This document shows positions 7,183 to 12,418 of a stretch of DNA of 12,418 nucleotides, piece by piece; the first letter of the stretch is position 1; each line of letters starts with the position of its first letter. Source of the stretch: Planctomycetota bacterium. Lineage in GTDB: Bacteria; Planctomycetota; Phycisphaerae; WQYP01. The translations under genes were made by a program, and so were the position numbers. The DNA lies in the NCBI GenBank assembly GCA_021828925.1, contig JAJZCT010000036.1, positions 1 through 12,418 on the forward strand, written 5' to 3'. The notes beneath the pieces are model-generated. The model had not been told where the DNA came from. It did not search any database and saw only the letters and a list, made by a program, of their open reading frames with translations.

Positions 7183-8754
7183 TCAAGGCGGTTGAATAAT
7201 AGTTGGCTGAATGTAGTAGTTTCGATCATACGTAAAACCAAAGCCATAACTGGCGGACAGGCCGTTACGAATAATCGCCAAGGGTGCCGCAAAAAAGTCA
7301 GTGCCGACATTTAACGTATCATACGGTTTAAGGAAAATATCCGGCTCCTGTCCGCTGAATATCGCCTGCATATTTACCTGGATGGTCGTTTCCTGATTAC
7401 GCCCGATTCGGCGAATCAATTCGCAACGCCGGGGGATGGCCAGTGGGCCGAAGTTGCCCGCTGCTGCGACAGCCTGTTCCAGCGTCAGCTTTTGCCCGGT
7501 CATGGAATACACACCGGGTCGCCCGACATTGCCCATGACAAAATAAACCGAAGGTTTCAATGGCGGAACATTAATAACATCGCCGGAGTGCACAACAATA
7601 TTGTAGCGCGGGTCACCGGCCATTAATTTCTTGAGATTAATGCGAATAATCACTTCTCCCGCGTAACCGGAAGAAGCGGATTTTTTATGGGCGTTAAAAT
7701 TATAGGACGCCGCTTTGGTTGTTGCGCCGGTTCCGCCGATGCGGACCCATTGCCCATTGACGTACACAAACCGCCCGCTGGTGGCTCCGCCGGTCTGCTC
7801 CACAGCTTGATTCATTAAAGCTTTTTCCGACGCATTGTTTGGATTGGCTGGGGTTTTTCCACTTTGTAACTGATTGGCAATCTGGTTGAGCATATTGGAT
7901 TGGCCACCGCTTTGCGCGCTACTGGAAGTTGCCGCCGCCGCGGTTTTCGGCGTTTCTTTTTCAACCCGGCGAATGATATACAGGTAATCCATGCCTGGCG
8001 TCTGCGGCACATCGCCTGCGAGAGCCAAGGCATCGAGCAGCCGGAAGTCAGGCGACATGATATTGTAGGTTCCAGGATGATTGGCCGCCCCGATGACTGA
8101 AAATACCCGCCGCCGTGCTTCCGTCAGGTCCACATTCACCTGGGGGCCGGGCTGGTGCGGTCCGGGTGCGGCCATCTGTCCGCTTTGAATTAACTTGTGG
8201 ACGATTTCCCGGCGAAGCTGCCGCGTGGTCATTCCAGCGGCATGAATTTCGCCGACAAAATCTAACGTGATGTTGCCTTGCGTGTTAATTTGCCGGGTTT
8301 GGACGGATTCCTGCCCGGGCACAACGAGTTCAAATACCGAAATGCTTAATACGTCCCCGGCACCCAAAACATACGGCTTATGCACCGGCAGCAAATCAGC
8401 GGGTGTTGGCGGTGTGGAATTCGCCCAGGCACCGGCGGGCGGATCATTGACCGCCAGCGAATCCAGAATGGGCCACGTGACAGGTTGCACGCGCCCGAAT
8501 GGGTGATCTTTATCAAAGCGCCCAACTTCGGCCGGATTCAAAAATGAATTACCTAAATTCAGGTAATCCAGCGGGCTGGTCGTCTGGCAGCCGCCAAGTC
8601 CCACCATTAGTCCAGCCATGAGGCCGGCTTTAATCCAACCTTTTCCGATTCGCTTACCGCGCGTGCCGCAGTTGCTTTTCGCCCGGTGGGATGCACCGCA
8701 CGCAGCATTGTTCAAAGAATCAGAACCATTACCATCCGCGATATTCAATGTCAT
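7183..8754 (-). CDS. Wza-like outer-membrane polysaccharide export lipoprotein (SLBB domains)
   Basis: The 523-residue product has a lipoprotein signal: a basic n-region (KRIGKGW, 34-40), a short hydrophobic stretch and the lipobox LGGC with Cys56. The Poly_export domain follows at about 127-210 (VLGAGDVLSISVFE, 129-142). A first SLBB domain is at about 216-265 (SVIGAANHPGTY) and a second at about 402-452 (VMGNVGRPGVYSMTG). A Ser/Ala/Gln/Asn-rich insert of about 80 residues (268-345) separates them. The last 35 residues or so could form the outer-membrane amphipathic helix. Wza-type proteins multimerise into the outer-membrane channel for exopolysaccharide. The start is set by GGAGAG 7 nt upstream, though the pre-lipobox tail (55 residues) is unusually long. 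It heads the exosortase cluster after a 357-bp spacer and is probably the first gene of that operon. Confidence 0.92.
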   Translation of the reverse strand: MTLNIADGNGSDSLNNAACGASHRAKSNCGTRGKRIGKGWIKAGLMAGLMVGLGGCQTTSPLDYLNLGNSFLNPAEVGRFDKDHPFGRVQPVTWPILDSLAVNDPPAGAWANSTPPTPADLLPVHKPYVLGAGDVLSISVFELVVPGQESVQTRQINTQGNITLDFVGEIHAAGMTTRQLRREIVHKLIQSGQMAAPGPHQPGPQVNVDLTEARRRVFSVIGAANHPGTYNIMSPDFRLLDALALAGDVPQTPGMDYLYIIRRVEKETPKTAAAATSSSAQSGGQSNMLNQIANQLQSGKTPANPNNASEKALMNQAVEQTGGATSGRFVYVNGQWVRIGGTGATTKAASYNFNAHKKSASSGYAGEVIIRINLKKLMAGDPRYNIVVHSGDVINVPPLKPSVYFVMGNVGRPGVYSMTGQKLTLEQAVAAAGNFGPLAIPRRCELIRRIGRNQETTIQVNMQAIFSGQEPDIFLKPYDTLNVGTDFFAAPLAIIRNGLSASYGFGFTYDRNYYIQPTIIQPP

Positions 8755-8761
8755 GCGCCAA

Positions 8762-8767
8762 CTCTCC
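8762..8767 (-). promoter_or_regulatory. Ribosome-binding site fixing the export-lipoprotein start
   Basis: GGAGAG on the minus strand ends 7 nt before the ATG at 8754. It supports this start although it leaves a long hydrophilic stretch before the signal peptide. Later Met codons (46, 50) fall inside the hydrophobic core and would lose the basic n-region. Confidence 0.6.
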
Positions 8768-8824
8768 GAGTCAGAAAAACAAATTTATTATGCCATGCAG
8801 TTGAAGATTCAATACGAGATATTC

Positions 8825-8840
8825 GCATTCAACCCGCCAA
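8825..8840 (-). promoter_or_regulatory. Possible sigma54 (RpoN) promoter before the export-lipoprotein gene
   Basis: The minus strand reads TTGGCGGGTTGAATGC (8840-8825). It has the obligatory GG-N10-GC spacing, a TTGGC -24 box and ATGC where TTGC is usual. Transcription would start near 8813, giving a leader of about 60 nt. RpoN control with the PrsK/PrsR two-component pair is known for some PEP-CTERM/exosortase systems, which makes the site plausible. No strong sigma70 pair was found close to the gene. A single degenerate match can arise by chance. Confidence 0.3.
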
Positions 8841-8857
8841 CCCTGTTGTTAAAGTAT

Positions 8858-8914
8858 GTGCCGAAATCCAAATATCCACAAGTCCGGCGGTTGGATTCCT
8901 ATTTTTTTCGGCAC
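8858..8914. repeat. 57-bp imperfect dyad upstream of the export-lipoprotein gene
   Basis: GTGCCGAA (8858-8865) pairs perfectly with TTCGGCAC (8907-8914). Nested inside, AATCCAA (8865-8871) pairs with TTGGATT (8891-8897). The left arms are contiguous, while the right arms are separated by 9 nt that are T-rich on the plus strand. The central spacer is 19 nt. It lies 18 bp upstream of the sigma54-like site and about 105 bp before the start codon. It could be an activator site or a structured leader if transcription begins further upstream. Confidence 0.5.
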
Positions 8915-9017
8915 TAAGCTTCAACTCCGGACACCCGCTTGACTGTGAATGTTCGAGCGCTTTGGGTATTCTGTCAAGCCTGCGGACCGCCCGCGGAAAT
9001 TCCTGTATACTTTATCG

Positions 9018-9054
9018 GCCATCCTGGCTAAAAAGTATCAATAAACCGGATGGC
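9018..9054 (-). repeat. 7-bp inverted repeat downstream of mcsB
   Basis: GCCATCC (9018-9024) and GGATGGC (9048-9054) are perfect inverted repeats with a 23-nt spacer, starting 57 nt after the mcsB stop. No T-run follows on the minus strand, so the role could be mRNA 3'-end protection or a factor-dependent end. Confidence 0.25.
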
Positions 9055-9111
9055 AGGCTTCAGGTCATGGTTATTGACGGCAGTCTCCCATCAGATTTTC
9101 GGTTTTGGCCC

Positions 9112-10173
9112 TTATTTGCCGCTCGATTGAAGAATCTTCCGAACAAAATCCGCACGGGCGGCCTTGCGGGCTTCCCCCTCAATGCGCTGGCCAAGCGAGC
9201 GCTGCAAGTGCGCCGGCTGCACGGTTAAAAATATCTTGTTAATGGCGTCAATGTCCAACCCCGCAACGCGTTTCATCGCCACGCCCATGCGTAAATGCGA
9301 TAAAAAATAGAGCGCCTCTTCGGTGGTCAGCAAGCGGGCGTGGCGTAACATACCAATGCCCCGGCCAATTTTATCATCCACCACCAAGGGACGCTCATTT
9401 TCCAGAATCGCGCGGGCCGTCATTTCCGCTTCAATCATCCGCGGAATGACCGAATCACTGAATTCGGAAAGAATTTCCTCTTCGGAACGGCCTAAGGTGG
9501 TTTGATTACTGATTTGATAAAAATCTCCCACTGCTTCTGTGCCTTCGCCAAACAGGCCGCGGATGGCCAGGTGCATATCCCGTGCCGCCTGAAATATTTT
9601 TTCAATTTCCCCGGTGAGTTTCAAGGCCGGCAAGTGCATCATCACGGACACCCGCATACCGGTTCCGACGTTGGTCGGACACGCTGTAAGATATCCCCAG
9701 CGTTCATGAAAAGCATAATCAAGCTGCTGCTGCAACAGATCATCGAGTCGATCGGCTTCGCGCCAGCATTCCCGTAGCTGAACACCGGATCGCATCACCT
9801 GCAGCCGCAGATGATCTTCCTCATTGACCATCACGCTTAAGGATTCATCGGCGGTAATGGCCACCCCCCGGCTTCCCTCACCCGACGCCAACTGCTTGCT
9901 GATTAAATGTCGTTCCACGAGCATCTGCCGGTCGGTATCCTCGGTTTTATCAACTTCAATGTATTGCAGGTTCGACAGCCCCGGCAATGCGGTCAGTCGC
10001 TCGCGGCATAAGCGATGCAATTGCATACGCTGGGAGCGATTGGCCTTGCTCATAAAGGGGAAGGCGGCCAAATTACGCGCTAAACGCACGCGTGAGCTGA
10101 TGACAATATCGTTATGCGGCCCTTTGGCGCTAAGCCACTCACCGGGTTGTTTCGCCAAATCATCAAAAATCAT
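9112..10173 (-). CDS. mcsB: Protein-arginine kinase McsB
   Basis: This 353-residue cytosolic phosphagen-kinase-fold enzyme transfers phosphate from ATP to arginine side chains of proteins. In Bacillota the phosphoarginine mark sends clients to ClpCP for degradation. Visible motifs are SSRVRLARN (26-34, nucleotide binding), NEEDH (117-121, catalytic acidic loop), and CPTNVGTGMR (165-174) with the conserved Cys165, followed by VGDFYQISNQTTLG (215-228). Length is normal for the family. The phosphoarginine-sensing RDxxRA motif of Gram-positive McsB reads RKAARA (336-341), keeping both arginines but changing Asp to Lys. The ATG at 10173 follows an in-frame TAA by one codon, which rules out a longer start; the ribosome-binding site is weak. 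It lies 65 bp after mcsA, its activator, so the two are probably one operon. Neither ctsR nor clpC is in view. Confidence 0.95.
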   Translation of the reverse strand: MIFDDLAKQPGEWLSAKGPHNDIVISSRVRLARNLAAFPFMSKANRSQRMQLHRLCRERLTALPGLSNLQYIEVDKTEDTDRQMLVERHLISKQLASGEGSRGVAITADESLSVMVNEEDHLRLQVMRSGVQLRECWREADRLDDLLQQQLDYAFHERWGYLTACPTNVGTGMRVSVMMHLPALKLTGEIEKIFQAARDMHLAIRGLFGEGTEAVGDFYQISNQTTLGRSEEEILSEFSDSVIPRMIEAEMTARAILENERPLVVDDKIGRGIGMLRHARLLTTEEALYFLSHLRMGVAMKRVAGLDIDAINKIFLTVQPAHLQRSLGQRIEGEARKAARADFVRKILQSSGK

Positions 10174-10238
10174 CGCTTATACCGCCTAATTTTTTTTCTC
10201 TGGCGTCCCGCCGGTGCCATGAAACGCGTCAATATACA

Positions 10239-10754
10239 TTAAACTGAATTTTTCAGGGTTTTAATCTGGTCCCGCAGTTTTGCGGCTTTTTCATAGGATT
10301 CCGTCTTTAGTGCCGTTGCCAGTTCGCTTTGCAGGCGTTTTAGTTCGGTACGCCGGAGTTGAACTGCATCGGGTTCATCCGGCTGCTTCGTGGGCCTGCT
10401 ATGGCGCGGCGGCGTTTTTCCCGTATGGTGTTTGGCTCCTTGCTGGGCTTTTTCAATCACAGCGCTAAGCAATTTTACGAAAAGGTCATAATCTTTCTCG
10501 CAGCCCAGCAGGCCGGTGTCCTTGAATTCCTGCCAACTCATGCCGCAATCCGCACAATGCGGAGAATTGCCCAGCACCAGTTGACTGCTGGCGGCCACGA
10601 ATTCATTGAGTATCTCATTTAACGGCAGATGTTCCTGCGGGCTGTATCCCGCAGCGACGGCGCACTGTTCGCATAAATCAAGTGCAACAATGGACCCGTT
10701 GCTTATTTCCTTGATGTGTACCGTCGCCGGTTTATTGCATCGATTGCACATCAT
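10239..10754 (-). CDS. mcsA: McsA-like zinc-finger/UVR-motif activator of McsB
   Basis: The 171-residue cytosolic protein has paired zinc-binding cysteines at C3/C6 and C28/C31, then C67/C70 and C85. A charged linker (about 105-130) follows, and a UVR coiled-coil motif at about 134-169 (SYEKAAKLRDQI, 153-164) that in other proteins docks on Clp ATPases or UvrC. McsA binds and activates McsB. In the Bacillus protein the second finger ends GCxxC; here it is GCEKD, so the last cysteine is Asp88. Two bases differ from a Cys codon, so a simple read error is unlikely. A stop codon (TGA) three codons upstream limits the start to the ATG-ATG pair at 10754. GGTGAT ends 5 nt before it and matches the 3' half of the extended Shine-Dalgarno sequence. 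Confidence 0.9.
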   Translation of the reverse strand: MMCNRCNKPATVHIKEISNGSIVALDLCEQCAVAAGYSPQEHLPLNEILNEFVAASSQLVLGNSPHCADCGMSWQEFKDTGLLGCEKDYDLFVKLLSAVIEKAQQGAKHHTGKTPPRHSRPTKQPDEPDAVQLRRTELKRLQSELATALKTESYEKAAKLRDQIKTLKNSV

Positions 10755-10872
10755 ACCGCATCACCGTCTCAAAAAATATCTCTGCCGCCAATCATCCTGC
10801 GACCGTTGGCAATCCCGCCACTAATCCAGCGGACTCTCGTTGACTTCGCTCGCGCCTTCCACAGCCATCACC

Positions 10873-10901
10873 ATATTAGGTGGCTCCGTGATGCAATTCA
10901 A
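10873..10901 (-). promoter_or_regulatory. Candidate mcsA-mcsB promoter
   Basis: TTGAAT (10901-10896) and TAATAT (10878-10873) on the minus strand are 17 bp apart and match the sigma70 hexamers at four of six positions each. The start would be near 10866, leaving a leader of about 110 nt. It is the best pair I found in this spacer but is only moderate in strength. Confidence 0.3.
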
Positions 10902-10928
10902 GCGGGTTTGGCCAATGATCTATCCCGC

Positions 10929-11002
10929 CCGCAAACCAAGATTGGTTGGCCGCAAACCCCCGAACTGCAAGCAGCCCGCGGCGAAAGCGGGGTCCGCAAA
11001 CC
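10929..11002 (-). repeat. Three GGTTTGCGG direct repeats upstream of mcsA
   Basis: GGTTTGCGG occurs on the minus strand at 10937-10929, 10958-10950 and 11002-10994. Offsets are 21 and 44 bp, close to two and four helical turns, so all copies face about the same side of the helix. They lie just upstream of the candidate mcsA promoter and between the gmd stop and mcsA. A related GGTTTGGCC lies in the opposite orientation near 10905. They could be binding sites for an activator; no known regulator was recognised. Confidence 0.45.
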
Positions 11003-11025
11003 ATTGAGCCGGAGCGTGGCATCCA

Positions 11026-12060
11026 TCAGGCCACGGGCGTGCCACTATGCTGCAGAATAAGTTTCTCCTGTTCGGCCAGGCGCATGTCATGATCCATCAT
11101 CATTTTTGCCAAAGCCTCCAGATTCACTTTGGGTTTCCAGCCCAGTACCTGTTGGGCTTTTGAGCTGTCACCCAGCAGCAAATCCACCTCGGCGGGGCGC
11201 AGATAGCGCTCATCCATTTTTACGTATTGCTTCCAGTCCAGGCCTACTTGCCTAAAGCACAATTCAACCCATTCCCGCACGCTGTAGGTTTTTCCGGTTG
11301 AAATAACATAATCATCCGGCTTTTCCTGCTGGAGCATCAGCCACATCGCTTCAACGTAATCGCCGGCAAAGCCCCAGTCCCGCTTGGCATCGAGATTCCC
11401 CATATACAGCGCCTCCTGCAGGCCCAGCTTGATGCGCGTAGCGGCGCGCGTGACTTTTCGCGTTACAAATGTTTCGCCCCGGCGGGGGGACTCGTGATTA
11501 AACAATATGCCGTTGCAGGCAAACATCCCGTAGGCTTCGCGATAATTAATGACCTGCCAGTGGGCGTAAACCTTGGCACACGCATAGGGGCTGCGCGGAT
11601 GAAAAGGTGTGGTCTCTTTCTGCGGCGTTTCCACCACTTTGCCAAACATTTCGCTGCTTGATGCCTGATAATACCGAATGGGTCGGCCCACATCACGAAT
11701 GGCTTCCAGTAAAAGCAAAGCTCCCATCCCCGCGGTATTAACGGTATAGACCGGCTGATCATAGCTGACGCGCACATGCGATTGGGCGCCAAGGTTATAA
11801 ACTTCTGTTGGCTCGGTGCGGGTAAGAATATCCCGCAGGCCTGATGCATCGGTTAAATCGCCGTAATGCAAGTGCAGACGGGGGCCGTGCTCATGGGGAT
11901 CCTGATAAATATGATTCAGGCGTTCAGTATTAAAACTGCTGGATCGGCGGATAATGCCATGGACATCATACCCTTTGGCCAGTAGGAACTCCGCCAGATA
12001 TGAGCCGTCCTGGCCGGTAATACCTGTTACCAGGGCACGGCGGGGGTTGGTGTTATTCAT
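11026..12060 (-). CDS. gmd: GDP-mannose 4,6-dehydratase
   Basis: The 344-residue cytosolic enzyme converts GDP-D-mannose to GDP-4-dehydro-6-deoxy-D-mannose, the branch point to GDP-fucose, GDP-rhamnose and GDP-perosamine. It is an extended SDR with the Rossmann motif GITGQDG (13-19) and NADP-contacting [11 protein letters not shown] (38-48). The catalytic SSSE (E137) and YxxxK pair (Y159, K163) are present, as is [16 protein letters not shown] (187-202), the GMD signature for substrate and tetramer contacts. Length is typical of the shorter bacterial forms. The start at 12060 has GAGGA close upstream (3 nt), and an in-frame TAG four codons before it excludes a longer protein. It probably supplies a deoxysugar for the polysaccharide made by this locus. 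No fcl or rmd partner is in the window. It seems to have its own promoter. Confidence 0.97.
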   Translation of the reverse strand: MNNTNPRRALVTGITGQDGSYLAEFLLAKGYDVHGIIRRSSSFNTERLNHIYQDPHEHGPRLHLHYGDLTDASGLRDILTRTEPTEVYNLGAQSHVRVSYDQPVYTVNTAGMGALLLLEAIRDVGRPIRYYQASSSEMFGKVVETPQKETTPFHPRSPYACAKVYAHWQVINYREAYGMFACNGILFNHESPRRGETFVTRKVTRAATRIKLGLQEALYMGNLDAKRDWGFAGDYVEAMWLMLQQEKPDDYVISTGKTYSVREWVELCFRQVGLDWKQYVKMDERYLRPAEVDLLLGDSSKAQQVLGWKPKVNLEALAKMMMDHDMRLAEQEKLILQHSGTPVA

Positions 12061-12127
12061 AATTCCTCGCTAAACAGAACCTATCTCATTATTTTCGGAC
12101 ATTACCGCGGCAAACATTAAATTTACC

Positions 12128-12149
12128 GCAGATAAGCCAAGCTATCCGC
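12128..12149. promoter_or_regulatory. Imperfect dyad in the gmd leader
   Basis: GCAGATA (12128-12134) and TATCCGC (12143-12149) form a 7-bp inverted repeat with one mismatch and an 8-nt spacer. It lies about 15-36 nt downstream of the inferred gmd start point, where a repressor could block elongation. Confidence 0.3.
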
Positions 12150-12170
12150 AGCGGACCGGCCTGCACTAAA

Positions 12171-12199
12171 ATAATATCCCATCGCAGTGGAATTCCCAA
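12171..12199 (-). promoter_or_regulatory. Candidate gmd promoter
   Basis: TTGGGA (12199-12194) and TATTAT (12176-12171) on the minus strand are separated by 17 bp and match sigma70 hexamers at four and five of six positions. Transcription would start near 12164, giving a leader of about 100 nt before gmd. It is back to back with the rightward promoter at 12226. Confidence 0.5.
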
Positions 12200-12225
12200 T
12201 TGCGGCGGTGAATTGTCGCAGTGAT

Positions 12226-12254
12226 TTGACAGCCACGCGAGAACCCTATATAAG
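12226..12254 (+). promoter_or_regulatory. Rightward sigma70 promoter P1
   Basis: A perfect TTGACA (12226-12231) is followed after 17 bp by TATAAG (12249-12254, five of six). The start would be near 12261. It reads out of the window towards an unseen gene, divergently from gmd. Confidence 0.65.
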
Positions 12255-12261
12255 TATTGCG

Positions 12262-12276
12262 TTGTCGTCGCGACAA
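12262..12276. promoter_or_regulatory. 15-bp palindrome at the P1 start point
   Basis: TTGTCG (12262-12267) and CGACAA (12271-12276) are perfect inverted repeats around a 3-nt centre and lie at about +1 to +16 of P1. This is a classic repressor position. A further half-site TTGTCG lies at 12213-12218, upstream of the -35. Confidence 0.4.
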
Positions 12277-12364
12277 GGTTTGGTTAAAGCCTGAACTTGA
12301 AAGCGACGATAAAATTTTTGTGGTGCTGTTGACAAGCCACAAAGGTTTGGTAGAATACTGAACT
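12275..12364 (+). repeat. Two 17-bp direct-repeat pairs 67 bp apart across P1/P2
   Basis: AAGGTTTGGT followed after 6 nt by CTGAACT occurs at 12275-12297 and again at 12342-12364, with exactly the same internal spacing. The second copy overlaps the -10 box and start point of P2. The P1 and P2 -35 regions are also alike (TTGACAGCCAC and TTGACAAGCCAC). This suggests partial duplication or paired regulator sites. Confidence 0.5.
12329..12356 (+). promoter_or_regulatory. Rightward sigma70 promoter P2
   Basis: A perfect TTGACA (12329-12334) and TAGAAT (12351-12356, five of six) are 16 bp apart. Transcription would start near 12363, directly at the foot of a hairpin. It is in tandem with P1 and drives a gene beyond the right edge. 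Confidence 0.65.
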
Positions 12365-12390
12365 CGGTTGAAGAAATGATCTTCACCGAG
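12363..12390 (+). ncRNA. 5'-terminal hairpin of the P2 transcript
   Basis: CTCGGTTGAAGA (12363-12374) pairs with TCTTCACCGAG (12380-12390) apart from one bulged T, leaving a 5-nt loop AATGA. It sits exactly where the P2 transcript should begin. The A-rich run after it excludes a terminator in this direction. It may protect the mRNA 5' end or regulate translation. Confidence 0.4.
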
Positions 12391-12418
12391 AATAAAAAAA
12401 GCTTCGGAAAGCCGTTAT
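12376..12418 (+). CDS. Possible start of a rightward gene (14 codons, cut by edge)
   Basis: An ATG at 12376 opens a frame (MIFTENKKSFGKPL) without a stop to the window edge. The ATG lies in the loop of the P2 leader hairpin and has only a weak GAAG upstream. It could be the true start, a short leader peptide, or chance; 14 codons do not allow a decision. Confidence 0.15.
   Translation, partial: MIFTENKKSFGKPL

Larger units (their letters stand above)
8755..9111. other. 357-bp intergenic region, mcsB to export-lipoprotein gene
   Basis: No credible gene is seen here. Besides the long dyad and the sigma54-like site, it holds a minus-strand TTGACA (8977-8972) without a good -10 partner at normal spacing. 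It also has a GCCATCC/GGATGGC inverted repeat at 9018-9054 downstream of the mcsB stop. No intrinsic terminator with a T-run was found after mcsB, so some readthrough into the polysaccharide cluster is possible. Confidence 0.5.

Noticed and set aside
8865..8908. Plus-strand terminator (AATCCAA/TTGGATT hairpin followed by a T-run)
   Set aside because: There is no plus-strand gene upstream to terminate, the loop is 19 nt, and the stem is AT-rich. It is better seen as part of the larger dyad.
8686..9228. Plus-strand open frame of 180 codons
   Set aside because: It overlaps the start of the export lipoprotein and the end of mcsB, both well supported on the other strand. The sequence between looks like non-coding spacer with dyads.
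10174..10238. Terminator between mcsA and mcsB
   Set aside because: The best stem is about 4 bp and the minus strand has an A-run, not a T-run, after it. The pair is more likely co-transcribed.
10755..11025. CtsR box or CIRCE element before mcsA
   Set aside because: Neither the GGTCAAA heptad repeat nor the TTAGCACTC-N9-GAGTGCTAA dyad is present.
10716..11060. Plus-strand open frame of 114 codons between gmd and mcsA
   Set aside because: It runs into both neighbouring genes, has no ribosome-binding site, and its composition looks random. The spacer is better read as regulatory.
1..12418. CRISPR array, tRNA/rRNA genes, transposase or integrase genes, attachment sites
   Set aside because: No regularly spaced direct repeats, no RNA gene signatures and no mobile-element proteins or paired terminal repeats were seen on either strand.

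Overview
This 12.4 kb window carries eight protein-coding genes, all on the minus strand, so the reading order is right to left. The content suggests a Gram-negative-type bacterium of the Planctomycetota or a related phylum. The reasons are an outer-membrane polysaccharide export lipoprotein, an exosortase with its EpsI partner, and an mcsA-mcsB protein-arginine kinase pair outside the Bacillota. This taxonomic reading is inference from gene content; no rRNA or tRNA gene is present.

Layout in transcription order: (1) 12418-12061, an apparently divergent promoter region. One candidate promoter drives gmd leftwards, and two candidate sigma70 promoters read rightwards out of the window. (2) gmd (12060-11026), GDP-mannose 4,6-dehydratase. 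(3) A 271-bp spacer with three helically spaced GGTTTGCGG repeats and a candidate promoter. (4) mcsA (10754-10239) and mcsB (10173-9112), the protein-arginine kinase pair. (5) A 357-bp spacer with a long imperfect dyad and a sigma54-like site. (6) An exopolysaccharide/exosortase cluster: Wza-like export lipoprotein (8754-7183), exosortase (7042-6035), EpsI (6038-5187, overlapping the exosortase stop as ATGA) and a 1555-residue membrane-anchored TPR protein (5143-476). (7) A spacer with a terminator-like hairpin and a well-formed promoter bearing a perfect dyad across its -35 box. (8) The first 98 codons of a Wzz-type polysaccharide co-polymerase (294-1), cut by the window edge.

The cluster fits an exosortase-linked exopolysaccharide system. 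GMD supplies a 6-deoxyhexose precursor, the Wzz-like protein and the Wza-like lipoprotein handle chain length and export, and exosortase plus EpsI process C-terminally tagged surface proteins. The TPR protein resembles the large TPR proteins found beside such loci. No PEP-CTERM-type substrate and no glycosyltransferase is visible here. McsA/McsB probably belong to protein quality control and may be neighbours only.

The most interesting observations are the intergenic regulatory architecture and two departures from textbook McsA/McsB: a missing zinc-ligand cysteine in McsA, and a changed phosphoarginine-binding motif in McsB. I see no CRISPR array, insertion sequence, or clearly novel defence or mobile system.
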